From the NCBI GenBank assembly GCA_033720815.1, contig JAWWBT010000028.1, positions 1 through 18,475 of the forward strand: a DNA stretch of 18,475 nucleotides, in the 5' to 3' direction. Source of the DNA: JAWWBS01 sp033720815 (GTDB lineage Bacteria > Pseudomonadota > Gammaproteobacteria > Natronospirales > JAJUFS01). Of this stretch, positions 1 through 7,312 are shown piece after piece. The first letter of the stretch is position 1, and each line of letters opens with the position of its first letter. The position numbers and the translations under genes were made by a program. The notes under the pieces are model-generated. The model was given only the letters and a program-made list of their open reading frames with translations. It had not been told where the DNA came from and made no database searches.

Positions 1-541
1 CGCCAAGGAAGAAATACGAGCCGGCCTTCGAGTTCAGCAGGTTGGTGTGCTTGCCGATCCAGCCCAGGCCGGCATCGCGTGCCAACGGCTTCTCCATGAC
101 CGGCGCGCTGTCGACGAAGGCGCGGTATCCGAAATCACCGATGCGCTCGCTGATGCGGTCCGCCAGATGTTGCAGGCGCTTGCGCAGGATCTTGTGATAA
201 TCGCGACCGAGCGAGTAGCGTGACACGTAGGCCTTGCTGGGATGGTCCAGCAACTCGCGCGGGTCGCGGCCTTCATCCGGCAGGTAATCCAGCCGCACGG
301 AAATCACGCTGATGGTGCCGGGCACGAGTTCTTCGGGACGACTGCGCTTGCTGCCGTGCCGTTGCATCCATTCCATCTCGCCGTGTCGGCCGTCATCAAG
401 CCATTCCTGCAGGCGCTGCTCATCCTTTTCGAGTGCGCGCCGCGTGAAACCGACGGCGTGAAAGCCGAGCTCGAGGGCCCACTCGCGGATCTCGCCGGCA
501 AGTGATTCCATCGATGTCGTGTTTTCCGCGCTGAATGACAT
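1..541 (-). CDS. queG: Epoxyqueuosine reductase QueG, N-terminal part (runs off the left edge)
   Basis: Translating the minus strand from an ATG at 541 gives 180 uninterrupted codons with no stop before the window edge. QueG is the cobalamin- and [4Fe-4S]-dependent enzyme that reduces epoxyqueuosine to queuosine in tRNA, the last step of Q34 synthesis. Visible family blocks are RYSLGRDYHK (residues 108-117), FVDSAPVMEKPLARDAGLGW (142-161) and IGKHTNLLN just after. The Asp in FVDSAP (residue 144) corresponds to the proposed catalytic acid (Asp134 in E. coli). The Fe-S cysteines lie beyond the edge and cannot be checked. The start at 541 has GGTGG a few bases upstream; an in-frame ATG at 511 is the alternative. 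The gene is divergent from nnr across only 24 bp. Identity is confident; completeness is unknown. Confidence 0.93.
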   Translation of the reverse strand, partial: MSFSAENTTSMESLAGEIREWALELGFHAVGFTRRALEKDEQRLQEWLDDGRHGEMEWMQRHGSKRSRPEELVPGTISVISVRLDYLPDEGRDPRELLDHPSKAYVSRYSLGRDYHKILRKRLQHLADRISERIGDFGYRAFVDSAPVMEKPLARDAGLGWIGKHTNLLNSKAGSYFFLG

Positions 542-565
542 CGCCACCATGCTTATAATTGCCAG
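542..565. promoter_or_regulatory. Shared divergent queG/nnr promoter region with a palindromic TTATAA core
   Basis: The 24-bp gap between the divergent starts contains TATAAT on the plus strand (554-559), preceded by TG at 550-551. The palindrome TTATAA at 553-558 also gives a TATAAG -10-like hexamer on the minus strand. The plus-strand hexamer lies only 6 bp before the nnr ATG, so a transcript from it would begin at or next to the start codon (leaderless). No convincing -35 is seen on either side. This is inference from hexamer matches only. Confidence 0.4.
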
Positions 566-2065
566 ATGATGAATCGGAATAGCGAAATAACCATCCCGCC
601 TGAACACGCATTGTACCTTGCCGAGGACGTTCGCGAGCTCGACCGCCGCGCCATCGACGGAGGCATTGCCGGACGAGAGTTGATGGAACGCGCCGGTCGC
701 GCGGCCTTCGACGTGCTGCGCGAGCGACTGCCGGAGTATTCGTCGCTGCTGGTGCTTTGCGGTGCCGGCAACAATGCCGGTGACGGCTACGTGATTGCAC
801 GACTGGCGATGGAGGCCGGACTCGACGTGACCGTCTGTTCGCTGCTGGACGAGAACAAGCTCTCCGGCGATGCGAAATCCGCCTACGACGACTGGCGCGC
901 GGCGGGTGGTGAGCTCATTCCGTTTGCCCGTGACCTGCTGCCGGGGGCCGAGATTATCATCGATGCTGTGCTGGGCACCGGCCTGGACCGGCCCGTCACC
1001 GGGGAACTGGCCGATACGTTTGCCGAAATCAACGCCTTCCCGCGGCCGATTGTTGCCATCGACATTCCCTCGGGCCTGCATGCAGATACCGGGGCCGTGT
1101 TCGGCACCGCGCTGCGCGCTGACCTGACCGTCACCTTCATCGGGCGCAAGATCGGCCTGGCGACCGGTCATGGGCGCACGCTGGCTGGTGAGGAAATCTT
1201 CCGACACCTCGATGTGCCTGATGATGTCTATGCGGGAATCGAACCAGCGGCCACGACGATTTCCGATGCGGATCTCGACATTCTCGCGCCGCGACCTCGC
1301 GATGCGCACAAGGGCCACTTCGGCCACCTGCTCGTGATTGGTGGCGGTACCGGCATGCCGGGTGCGGCGCGTATGGCAGGCCTTGCAGCACTGCGCACCG
1401 GCGCGGGCAAGGTCACGCTCGCCGTGGACATCTCGAATGTCGATGCGGTCGCCGCCGGGTCGCCGGAACTGATGGTCTACCCGGTCGAAGACCCGGAAGA
1501 CATGGACAGCATTCTCGAGAACGTGCAGGTACTGGCCATCGGCCCGGGGCTAGGACGCGAAGCGCGTGGCTGGAAGCTGGTGCAGGCCGGACTGCATGCA
1601 CGTCTGCCGACGGTACTGGATGCCGACGCGCTGAACCTGATCGCCGCGGCGACGCCGCTGCAACTGCCGCACACCATCCTCACGCCGCATCCCGGCGAAG
1701 CGGCGAGACTGCTGAACTGCGAAACGCTGGATGTCGTTTCAGACCGGCCAAGAGCGGCCCGCGAACTGGCGCGACGCTTCGATGCCATCGTGGTGTTGAA
1801 AGGCGCCGGTACGCTGGTCGCGCGCCCGAATGGCGAGCTCCGCCTTTGTGAGGCAGGAAACCCCGGCATGGCGACTGCCGGCATGGGTGATGTGCTTACC
1901 GGTGTCATCGCCGCGTTGCTCTCGCAGGGTGCCGAGCCCTGGGAAGCAGCCTGTACGGGCGTACTGGTCCATGCGCGAGCCGGCGACCGTGCTGCCGATT
2001 TCGGCGAACGCGGCCTGATTGCCAGTGACGTCATCGATGAACTGCGTGCGGTGGTGAATCCGTGA
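566..2065 (+). CDS. nnr: Bifunctional NAD(P)HX epimerase / ADP-dependent NAD(P)HX dehydratase (YjeF)
   Basis: This 499-residue protein repairs hydrated NADH and NADPH. The N-terminal YjeF_N domain epimerises the R and S forms, and the C-terminal ribokinase-like carbohydrate-kinase domain dehydrates S-NAD(P)HX using ADP. Epimerase blocks are CGAGNNAGDGY (65-75), DAVLGTGL (133-140) and AIDIPSGL (164-171). Dehydratase blocks are KGHFGHLLVIGG (249-260), TPHPGE (373-378) and NPGMATAGMGDVLTG (432-446), the nucleotide-binding loop with its catalytic Asp. Length fits the two-domain E. coli protein. ATG codons at 566 and 569 are both possible and no Shine-Dalgarno sequence precedes them; a -10 hexamer 6 bp upstream suggests a leaderless mRNA. 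A TTG at 611 is a less likely start. The stop overlaps the tsaE GTG by 4 bp, so the two are probably translationally coupled. Confidence 0.95.
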   Translation: MMNRNSEITIPPEHALYLAEDVRELDRRAIDGGIAGRELMERAGRAAFDVLRERLPEYSSLLVLCGAGNNAGDGYVIARLAMEAGLDVTVCSLLDENKLSGDAKSAYDDWRAAGGELIPFARDLLPGAEIIIDAVLGTGLDRPVTGELADTFAEINAFPRPIVAIDIPSGLHADTGAVFGTALRADLTVTFIGRKIGLATGHGRTLAGEEIFRHLDVPDDVYAGIEPAATTISDADLDILAPRPRDAHKGHFGHLLVIGGGTGMPGAARMAGLAALRTGAGKVTLAVDISNVDAVAAGSPELMVYPVEDPEDMDSILENVQVLAIGPGLGREARGWKLVQAGLHARLPTVLDADALNLIAAATPLQLPHTILTPHPGEAARLLNCETLDVVSDRPRAARELARRFDAIVVLKGAGTLVARPNGELRLCEAGNPGMATAGMGDVLTGVIAALLSQGAEPWEAACTGVLVHARAGDRAADFGERGLIASDVIDELRAVVNP

Positions 2066-2544
2066 CATCCACTTCGTTGAAAGAAATTTCGCATTTCATT
2101 GAAGGCGAAGAAGCCATGCTCGATTTCGGCCGGGCCTGCGGTGCGCGGACCGCCGAAACCGGCCCGCTCACGATCGAACTGCAAGGCGAGCTTGGCGCGG
2201 GCAAGACCACCATCGCCCGTGGCTGGTTGCGTGGGCTGGGTTTCGAGGGTCGCGTGAAATCGCCGACCTATACGCTGATGGAGCCCTACGACACGCCAGC
2301 CGGAGCTGCAATGCACCTGGACCTGTACCGGCTGGCCGATCCTGAAGAACTCGAATTCCTTGGCCTGCGCGATCTCAGTGATGGCTCGACGACGCTGATC
2401 ATCGAATGGCCTGGCAAGGGCGTGGGTCATTTGCCACCCGCCGATATCCGCATCGCGCTGGCGTACGAAGGAGAGGGCCGCCGTGTGAACCTGGCGGCCC
2501 ACACCGAGGCTGGCAAGGGCTGGCTGGATGGCCTGAATACTTAA
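2062..2544 (+). CDS. tsaE: tRNA threonylcarbamoyladenosine biosynthesis ATPase TsaE
   Basis: This 160-residue P-loop ATPase works with TsaB and TsaD in transferring threonylcarbamoyl to A37 of ANN-reading tRNAs. Family marks are Walker A GELGAGKTT (42-50), SPTYTLMEPY (67-76), HLDLYRL (85-91), ELEFLGLRD (96-104) and the terminal EWPGKG block (115-120). Length is close to the E. coli protein (about 153). The start is a GTG inside a 4-bp GTGA overlap with the nnr stop, and no later in-frame start would preserve the conserved N-terminus, so translation is likely coupled to nnr. The yjeF-tsaE-amiB-mutL order is widely conserved in Gammaproteobacteria and supports the call. A 114-bp gap to amiB follows. 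Confidence 0.95.
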   Translation: MTSTSLKEISHFIEGEEAMLDFGRACGARTAETGPLTIELQGELGAGKTTIARGWLRGLGFEGRVKSPTYTLMEPYDTPAGAAMHLDLYRLADPEELEFLGLRDLSDGSTTLIIEWPGKGVGHLPPADIRIALAYEGEGRRVNLAAHTEAGKGWLDGLNT

Positions 2545-2595
2545 GTCCAACTCCAACAAATCTCGCCAAGCGATTAAATTAATTGAAGTTTTTTC

Positions 2596-2623
2596 TTGAA
2601 TTTCCCGCTTCCTGACGTACCAT
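2596..2623 (+). promoter_or_regulatory. Possible sigma70 promoter for amiB
   Basis: TTGAAT (2596-2601) is separated by 16 bp from TACCAT (2618-2623), in an AT-rich patch (from about 2571) that contrasts with the surrounding GC-rich DNA. The -10 is only a 4/6 match. A 5-bp hairpin, CAGGG (2625-2629) with CCCTG (2636-2640), would lie in the leader just before the amiB ribosome binding site. Weak support; amiB could equally be read from upstream. Confidence 0.3.
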
Positions 2624-2658
2624 TCAGGGTAGGTTCCCTGCATGGAAAGCACGTCATC

Positions 2659-3978
2659 ATGCGCAAGTTGCTGATTTTGCTGGCTTTCATGTCGACGGCC
2701 GTTTACGCGGCTCCGGTCGAAGTGGAAGGCGTGCGCCTCTGGGAGAGTCCGGATGGCACCCGTGTCGTGCTGGATCTCTCTGCGCCCGTCGAGCACAACC
2801 TGTTCTCGCTGGAAGGTCCTGACCGACTCGTGGTCGATATCGATAACGCGAGTCTCGACAAGATCGACTGGCCCGAAGGCGGATCGCTGATTCGCGGTTT
2901 CCGTTCCGCGCCCCGCGACGGCAATGACCTGCGAGTCGTGCTCGACCTGAACCAGTCAGTGCGTCCGCGCAGTTTCGTCGTGCCCCCGCAGAAGCAGTAC
3001 GGCTATCGCCTGGTGCTCGACCTCGAACCCCAGAACGCGCAGCAGCAGGAAACCCTTACCGCGGTAAAGCATGTCGATGACGCATCGGCCAACGGCCCGC
3101 GCGAAATCGTGGTTGCCGTCGATGCCGGGCACGGCGGTGAAGATCCGGGTGCGCTGGGTCGGAATGGCACGCGTGAGAAGGACATTGCCCTGGCAATTGC
3201 GAAGGAGCTGGCATCACGCATTGATGCCGAGCCCGGCATGCGCGCGGTCCTGATCCGCACCGGTGATTATTTCCTGCAGTTGTCGGAGCGCCGTGAAAAG
3301 GCCCGTCGCGCAAATGCAGACATGTTCGTTTCCATTCACGCCGATGGTTTCCCGGACCCGCGAGCTCGCGGCGCTTCGGTATATGCCGTTTCCGAGCGTG
3401 GTGCCACTTCGGAGGCGGCGCGTATTCTTGCCGAGCGCGAGAACGCAGCGGACCTCGTTGGCGGCGTTTCCCTGAAGGACAAGGACGATGTGCTGGCCTC
3501 GGTGCTGGTCGATCTTTCCAAGACCGCGACGATGAGCGCGAGCCTGACCGTCGGCCAGGAAGTGCTGGACGAGATCGGTGGTGTCGCACACCTGCACAAG
3601 CGCACCGTGCAGCAGGCGGGTTTCGTGGTACTCAAGTCGCCTGATGTGCCATCCATCCTTGTCGAATCCGCGTATATCTCGAACCCGAAGGAAGAAAGCA
3701 TGCTGCGCACGCGCAGCTACCAGCAGAGGCTGGCGGGTGCGATTCTCAACGGCGTGCGTGACCATTTCTACAACAACCCGCCACCGGGCACGATGATCGC
3801 GCTGTGGCAGGGCCGTGGTGAGCAGAAGGTTGCCGAGCATGCGGTGCGTCGCGGCGAGACACTTTCCGGTATCGCTCGCCAGTACAAGGTCAGCCTCGAT
3901 ACGCTGCGCCGGGTCAATGGCAAGAATGGTGACCAGCTTCGCGTTGGTGAACGACTGACCATTCCGCTCGGCTCGTAA
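2659..3978 (+). CDS. amiB: N-acetylmuramoyl-L-alanine amidase, AmiB/AmiC type, with AMIN and LysM domains
   Basis: This 439-residue periplasmic amidase cleaves the amide bond between N-acetylmuramic acid and the stem peptide to split septal peptidoglycan. Domains in order are a Sec signal peptide (residues 1 to about 17, basic start, hydrophobic core, VYA cleavage motif), an AMIN septum-targeting domain (about 19-122), an Amidase_3 catalytic domain (about 148-370) and one LysM motif (about 396-437, RRGETLSGIARQYKVSLDTL). Predicted zinc ligands and catalytic Glu are H158 in DAGHGGEDPG, E173 in TREKD, H227 in SIHADG and E336 in VESAYISNP. The insert around 250-310 is where AmiB enzymes carry their autoinhibitory helix, which EnvC or NlpD relieves. 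ATG 2659 was chosen because the signal peptide begins there and GGAAAG (2644-2649) is 9 bp upstream; the longer TTG start at 2596 has neither. Confidence 0.95.
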   Translation: MRKLLILLAFMSTAVYAAPVEVEGVRLWESPDGTRVVLDLSAPVEHNLFSLEGPDRLVVDIDNASLDKIDWPEGGSLIRGFRSAPRDGNDLRVVLDLNQSVRPRSFVVPPQKQYGYRLVLDLEPQNAQQQETLTAVKHVDDASANGPREIVVAVDAGHGGEDPGALGRNGTREKDIALAIAKELASRIDAEPGMRAVLIRTGDYFLQLSERREKARRANADMFVSIHADGFPDPRARGASVYAVSERGATSEAARILAERENAADLVGGVSLKDKDDVLASVLVDLSKTATMSASLTVGQEVLDEIGGVAHLHKRTVQQAGFVVLKSPDVPSILVESAYISNPKEESMLRTRSYQQRLAGAILNGVRDHFYNNPPPGTMIALWQGRGEQKVAEHAVRRGETLSGIARQYKVSLDTLRRVNGKNGDQLRVGERLTIPLGS

Positions 3979-3999
3979 ATTCCGAATCCCCCCAGCAAG

Positions 4000-4030
4000 G
4001 CCGCCGTGTCCAGGGAAAGGGCGCGGCGGC
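4000..4030 (+). other. Stem-loop between amiB and mutL, no U-tract
   Basis: GCCGCCGTGT (4000-4009) pairs with GCGCGGCGGC (4021-4030) over 10 bp including two G-U pairs, with an 11-nt loop. The following bases are not T-rich, so a classical intrinsic terminator is unlikely. It may be an mRNA stability or processing element, or a pause site. The pairing is seen; any function is inferred. Confidence 0.4.
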
Positions 4031-4031
4031 G

Positions 4032-4060
4032 TTGGCAAGCCCTTCGCCAGCCGCTACCCT
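4032..4060 (+). promoter_or_regulatory. Possible sigma70 promoter for mutL
   Basis: TTGGCA (4032-4037) and TACCCT (4055-4060) are separated by 17 bp, 26 bp before the mutL ATG. The -35 is a 5/6 match and the -10 only 3/6. This is a weak candidate. Confidence 0.28.
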
Positions 4061-4086
4061 TGTCGCCCTGATGACTGGGGTGTCCA

Positions 4087-5913
4087 ATGCCGATCCGCGA
4101 ACTTCCACCGCAACTCGTTAACCAGATCGCCGCGGGCGAGGTGGTCGAGCGTCCTGCCTCCGTGGTCAAGGAATTGCTCGAGAACGCCCTGGATGCCGGT
4201 GCGACCCGAATCGAGGTTGATGTCGAGGACGGTGGCGTGCGGTTGATCCGGATTCGCGACAACGGCAGTGGTATTCCGAAGGATGAAATCCCGATGGCGG
4301 TCGCCCGCCATGCCACCTCGAAGATTTCCAGCCTTGATGAACTCGAGCGCGTCGGCACGTTGGGTTTTCGCGGCGAGGCGCTACCGAGCATCGGTTCCGT
4401 GGCGCGCCTTGCCATCACATCCCGCACTGCTGATGACGAGCAGGGCTGGAAACTGGTTGGTAACGGCCAGGGTCGCTACGAGGAACCGGTTCCTGCCGCG
4501 CATCCGCCGGGCACCACGCTGGAAGTTCGTGATCTTTTCTTCAATACGCCGGCCCGGCGGAAATTCCTGCGCACCGAGAAAACCGAGTTCGGTCACCTCC
4601 AGACGGTGGTCGAGCGTATCGGGCTGAGCCGTTTCGATCTCGATATTCGTCTTACGCATAACGGCAAGGCGGTGCAGACCTTGCTGCCTGCGAAAGACGA
4701 GGTGAGCGAGGATCGCCGTGTCGCTGCCGTGTGTGGCGGCGGTTTCATCGATAACGCCTTGCGCATTGAACATGAAGTGTCGGGACTGAAGCTTTTCGGC
4801 TGGGTGGCCTTGCCGACGTTTTCGCGCAGCCAGGCCGATATCCAGCATTTCTTCGTGAACGGTCGCATGGTGCGAGACAAGGTGATCTCGCATGCCGTCC
4901 GCCAGGCCTTCAACGATGTGCTGTTCCATGGCCGTCACCCGGCCTTCGTGCTGTACCTCGAGATGGATCCCGTGGGTGTCGATGTGAATGCGCACCCGAC
5001 CAAGCACGAGGTCCGTTTTCGCAACTCGCGCCACGTGCATGATTTCCTGTTCCGGACGCTGCACCAGGTGCTGGCCGATACACGGCCTGGTGGTCGCGCG
5101 GCGGAAGCCGGTTCGGGTGCACGGATGGGGCCGGCATCGGAAGGTATCCAGGGGCGTGTTGCGGAAATGTCCGCGGGCTATGCGTCTACGCCATCCGGCA
5201 ATCCGTCGCAGGATGCGTTACGTAACCAGCATGACCTGTACGCCGCCGCTGCGCGACATGCCGAAGCGCCGACTGCCGAGATCGGCGGGGCGGAAACAGC
5301 GGCTGGCATGGCGGTTTCCGAAAAGGGCGTACCGCCGATGGGCTACGCGCTGGCACAGCTGCACGGCATCTATATCCTTGCCGCGGGCGAGGAAGGCCTC
5401 GTTTTCGTCGACATGCACGCGGCACATGAACGCATCACCTATGAACGCTTCAAGCAGCAGCTTGCCAATGGCAACGTGCCGGTCCAGCCCCTGCTGGTTC
5501 CGGAAAGGATTGCGGTCAGCCGTCGCGAGGCAGATCTCGCCGAGGAGCACGCGGCCGCACTCGCGCAGTCCGGTTTCGAAATGGACCGTGTTGCCCCGGA
5601 TGCGGTGCTGTTGCGTTCCATGCCGGTGGCGTTGCGTGATTACGACATGGTCAAGCTGGCACGCGATATCCTTGCCGACCTCGACGAGCAGGGCAGTTCG
5701 GAACGCATTGCCAATGCCATCGACGAGGCACTCGCCGAGAATGCCTGTCACACATCGATGCGTGCACACCGCAAGCTGACGATTCCGGAGATGAATGCGC
5801 TGTTGCGCGACATGGAGCGCACGCCGCGTGCCGACCAGTGCAATCATGGCCGCCCGACCTGGTTCAAGCTCAGCATGAACCAGCTCGACAAGCTCTTCCT
5901 GCGAGGCCAATAG
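4087..5913 (+). CDS. mutL: DNA mismatch repair protein MutL, endonuclease-type
   Basis: This 608-residue homodimeric GHKL ATPase couples MutS mismatch recognition to strand removal. The N-terminal ATPase shows ELLENALDAGA (29-39, catalytic Glu32), DNGSGI (58-63), ATSKI (76-80) and GFRGEAL (93-99). A low-complexity Ala/Gly-rich linker spans about 332-415. The C-terminal dimerisation domain carries DMHAAHERITYE (442-453), a match to the DQHA(X)2E(X)4E metal-binding endonuclease motif, plus ACHTS (553-557) and CNHGRP (585-590), which complete the nuclease site. E. coli MutL lacks these motifs and relies on MutH, so this organism probably uses MutL itself as the nicking enzyme, as in Pseudomonas. 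The start ATG is at the conserved PIRELPPQLVNQIAAGEVV block. The stop is 2 bp before the miaA ATG. Confidence 0.97.
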   Translation: MPIRELPPQLVNQIAAGEVVERPASVVKELLENALDAGATRIEVDVEDGGVRLIRIRDNGSGIPKDEIPMAVARHATSKISSLDELERVGTLGFRGEALPSIGSVARLAITSRTADDEQGWKLVGNGQGRYEEPVPAAHPPGTTLEVRDLFFNTPARRKFLRTEKTEFGHLQTVVERIGLSRFDLDIRLTHNGKAVQTLLPAKDEVSEDRRVAAVCGGGFIDNALRIEHEVSGLKLFGWVALPTFSRSQADIQHFFVNGRMVRDKVISHAVRQAFNDVLFHGRHPAFVLYLEMDPVGVDVNAHPTKHEVRFRNSRHVHDFLFRTLHQVLADTRPGGRAAEAGSGARMGPASEGIQGRVAEMSAGYASTPSGNPSQDALRNQHDLYAAAARHAEAPTAEIGGAETAAGMAVSEKGVPPMGYALAQLHGIYILAAGEEGLVFVDMHAAHERITYERFKQQLANGNVPVQPLLVPERIAVSRREADLAEEHAAALAQSGFEMDRVAPDAVLLRSMPVALRDYDMVKLARDILADLDEQGSSERIANAIDEALAENACHTSMRAHRKLTIPEMNALLRDMERTPRADQCNHGRPTWFKLSMNQLDKLFLRGQ

Positions 5914-5915
5914 CC

Positions 5916-6860
5916 ATGGGAGAGGCGGTGAGCAAGCCGCTGGCCATCTGCGTGATGGGACCGACTGCCGCCGGCAAGACCGCAGCGGCCTTTGCGCTCG
6001 CCGATGAATTTCCCGTCGATATCATCAGCGTGGATTCCGCGCAGATCTATCGCGGCATGGATATCGGCACGGCAAAACCCGATGCCGCAACGCTTGCGAA
6101 ATATCCGCATCGCCTAATCGATATCCTCGATCCCGCCGAGCGCTATTCGGCCGCGCAGTTCCGTGCCGATGCCTTGCATGAAATGCATGATATTTCTGCG
6201 GCGGGGCGTATCCCGCTGCTGGTCGGTGGCACCGGCCTGTATTTCCGTGCCTTGCTGGAAGGACTTTCCGACCTGCCGGATGCCGACGCGGCAACGCGTG
6301 CCGCGATCGATGCCGAAGCCGCGAACAAGGGCTGGGCGGTACTGCATGCCGAGTTGGCAGAGGTCGACCCGGAAACCGCAGCACGAATCAGCCCGAATGA
6401 CCCGCAGCGCATCCAGCGGGCGCTGGAGGTACACCGCCTGACGGGTGAGCCGATGAGCCACCTGTTTTCCCGGCAGGCCGAAGGTCCCGCTCCGTATCGT
6501 TTCGTGAAATTCGGTATCGCCCCGGCAGACCGTGCCGTCCTGCATGAACGGATTGCGCAGCGTTTCGAGCGGATGATGCAGCAGGGTTTCGTTGACGAGG
6601 TCCGCGCGCTGCATGCCCGCGGCGACCTGCACCCCGGCCTGCCGAGTATCCGTGCCGTCGGGTACCGGCAGTTGTGGAGTTACCTGGAAGGGGAGATCGA
6701 CCGCAGCGAGGCTATCCGCCAGGGAATCGTTGCGACCCGTCGCTATGCAAAACGACAATTGACGTGGTTCCGCAAGGAGCCGGCACTCACCTGGCTGGAT
6801 GCCAGCGACCCCGGCCATGTCGAAAGCCTCGTTTCGCAGGTGAAAAGCCACTGCGAATGA
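5916..6860 (+). CDS. miaA: tRNA dimethylallyltransferase MiaA
   Basis: This 314-residue enzyme transfers the dimethylallyl group of DMAPP to A37 of tRNAs reading UNN codons, giving i6A, the precursor of ms2i6A. Key blocks are the P-loop GPTAAGKT (15-22), SVDSAQIYRGMDIGTAKP (38-55), GGTGLYFRALL (104-114) and RYAKRQLTWFR (276-286). Length fits the E. coli enzyme (316). ATG 5916 was chosen because GAGG (5903-5906) lies 9 bp upstream and the family N-terminus fits. A longer in-frame reading to 5838 would overlap mutL by about 75 bp. A GTG at 5928 has a purine-rich run too close to it. The gene starts 2 bp after the mutL stop, so both are likely on one transcript, and hfq follows. Confidence 0.96.
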   Translation: MGEAVSKPLAICVMGPTAAGKTAAAFALADEFPVDIISVDSAQIYRGMDIGTAKPDAATLAKYPHRLIDILDPAERYSAAQFRADALHEMHDISAAGRIPLLVGGTGLYFRALLEGLSDLPDADAATRAAIDAEAANKGWAVLHAELAEVDPETAARISPNDPQRIQRALEVHRLTGEPMSHLFSRQAEGPAPYRFVKFGIAPADRAVLHERIAQRFERMMQQGFVDEVRALHARGDLHPGLPSIRAVGYRQLWSYLEGEIDRSEAIRQGIVATRRYAKRQLTWFRKEPALTWLDASDPGHVESLVSQVKSHCE

Positions 6861-6864
6861 TCTA

Positions 6865-6920
6865 CGGTAGGCCTATCGGCAGCGGTTTGCTGCTGTTAGA
6901 ATCGTTTAGAACGATTTTAA
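6865..6920 (+). repeat. Three consecutive dyads in the miaA-hfq interval
   Basis: Directly after the miaA stop there are three adjacent inverted repeats. (i) CGGTA (6865-6869) with TATCG (6874-6878), one G-U pair, loop GGCC. (ii) GCAGC (6879-6883) with GCTGC (6889-6893), loop GGTTT. (iii) A 25-bp near-palindrome, TTAGAATCGTT (6896-6906) and AACGATTTTAA (6910-6920), with 10 of 11 positions paired around a TAG centre. The third is AT-rich and could be a DNA operator as readily as an RNA hairpin. The hexamer AACGAT recurs at 6973-6978. The symmetry is seen directly; the role is unknown. No convincing hfq promoter was found in 6861-7014. Confidence 0.5.
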
Positions 6921-7014
6921 GTCGGGGACGATGGTAAGGCTCGGGGGTTGCGAGGGAGCCGACTGTCGTGAAAACGATCAATTCGATCGATTAGAAGAAC
7001 AAGGAGACGTCAAG

Positions 7015-7266
7015 ATGTCCAAGGGACAGTCACTCCAGGAACCTTTTCTGAATGCACTGCGCCGCGAGAAGGTGTCCGTATCCATCTACCTTGTCAATGG
7101 CATCAAGCTCCAGGGACAGATCGAGTCCTTCGACCAGTTCGTCGTGCTGCTGAAGAACACCGTCAGCCAGATGGTTTACAAGCACGCGATTTCCACCATT
7201 GTGCCAGCGCGCCCGGTCAAGATGGTCCTTGATGACCATGGCCGTCTTGAAGCGGAGATCGGCTGA
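7015..7266 (+). CDS. hfq: RNA chaperone Hfq
   Basis: This 83-residue Sm-like protein forms a hexameric ring that binds small regulatory RNAs and mRNAs. The Sm1 and Sm2 signatures are complete. Proximal-face residues Q8, Q41, F42, K56 and H57 (YKHAISTIVPARPV, 55-68), distal-face Y25, I30 and K31, and rim arginines R16 and R17 are all present. ATG 7015 is set by the canonical MSKGQSLQEPFLNALR start and by AAGGAG (7001-7006) 8 bp upstream; extending to 6931 adds non-family sequence. The protein ends about 14 residues after the Sm core, lacking the long disordered tail of the 102-residue E. coli Hfq, a length typical of Pseudomonas-type Hfq. It sits between miaA and hflX as in most Gammaproteobacteria. 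Confidence 0.98.
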   Translation: MSKGQSLQEPFLNALRREKVSVSIYLVNGIKLQGQIESFDQFVVLLKNTVSQMVYKHAISTIVPARPVKMVLDDHGRLEAEIG

Positions 7267-7312
7267 CCGATCATGCAACCGAGGGTCCAGGTCCTGATGT
7301 ACGAGCACCGGA

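Noticed and set aside
2596..2658. Longer amiB with a TTG start at 2596.
   Set aside because: It would bury the signal peptide behind 21 non-family residues and lacks a ribosome binding site; ATG 2659 has both a signal peptide and GGAAAG.
1477..2796. A 439-codon open frame on the minus strand across nnr, tsaE and the amiB start.
   Set aside because: It is antisense to three clear genes, low in recognisable motifs and rich in Ser/Arg/Ala as expected of a shadow frame.
6896..6930. The palindrome before hfq as a miaA terminator.
   Set aside because: The stem is AT-rich and the bases after it are TTAAG rather than a T-run, so termination would be poor. An operator or leader element is more likely.
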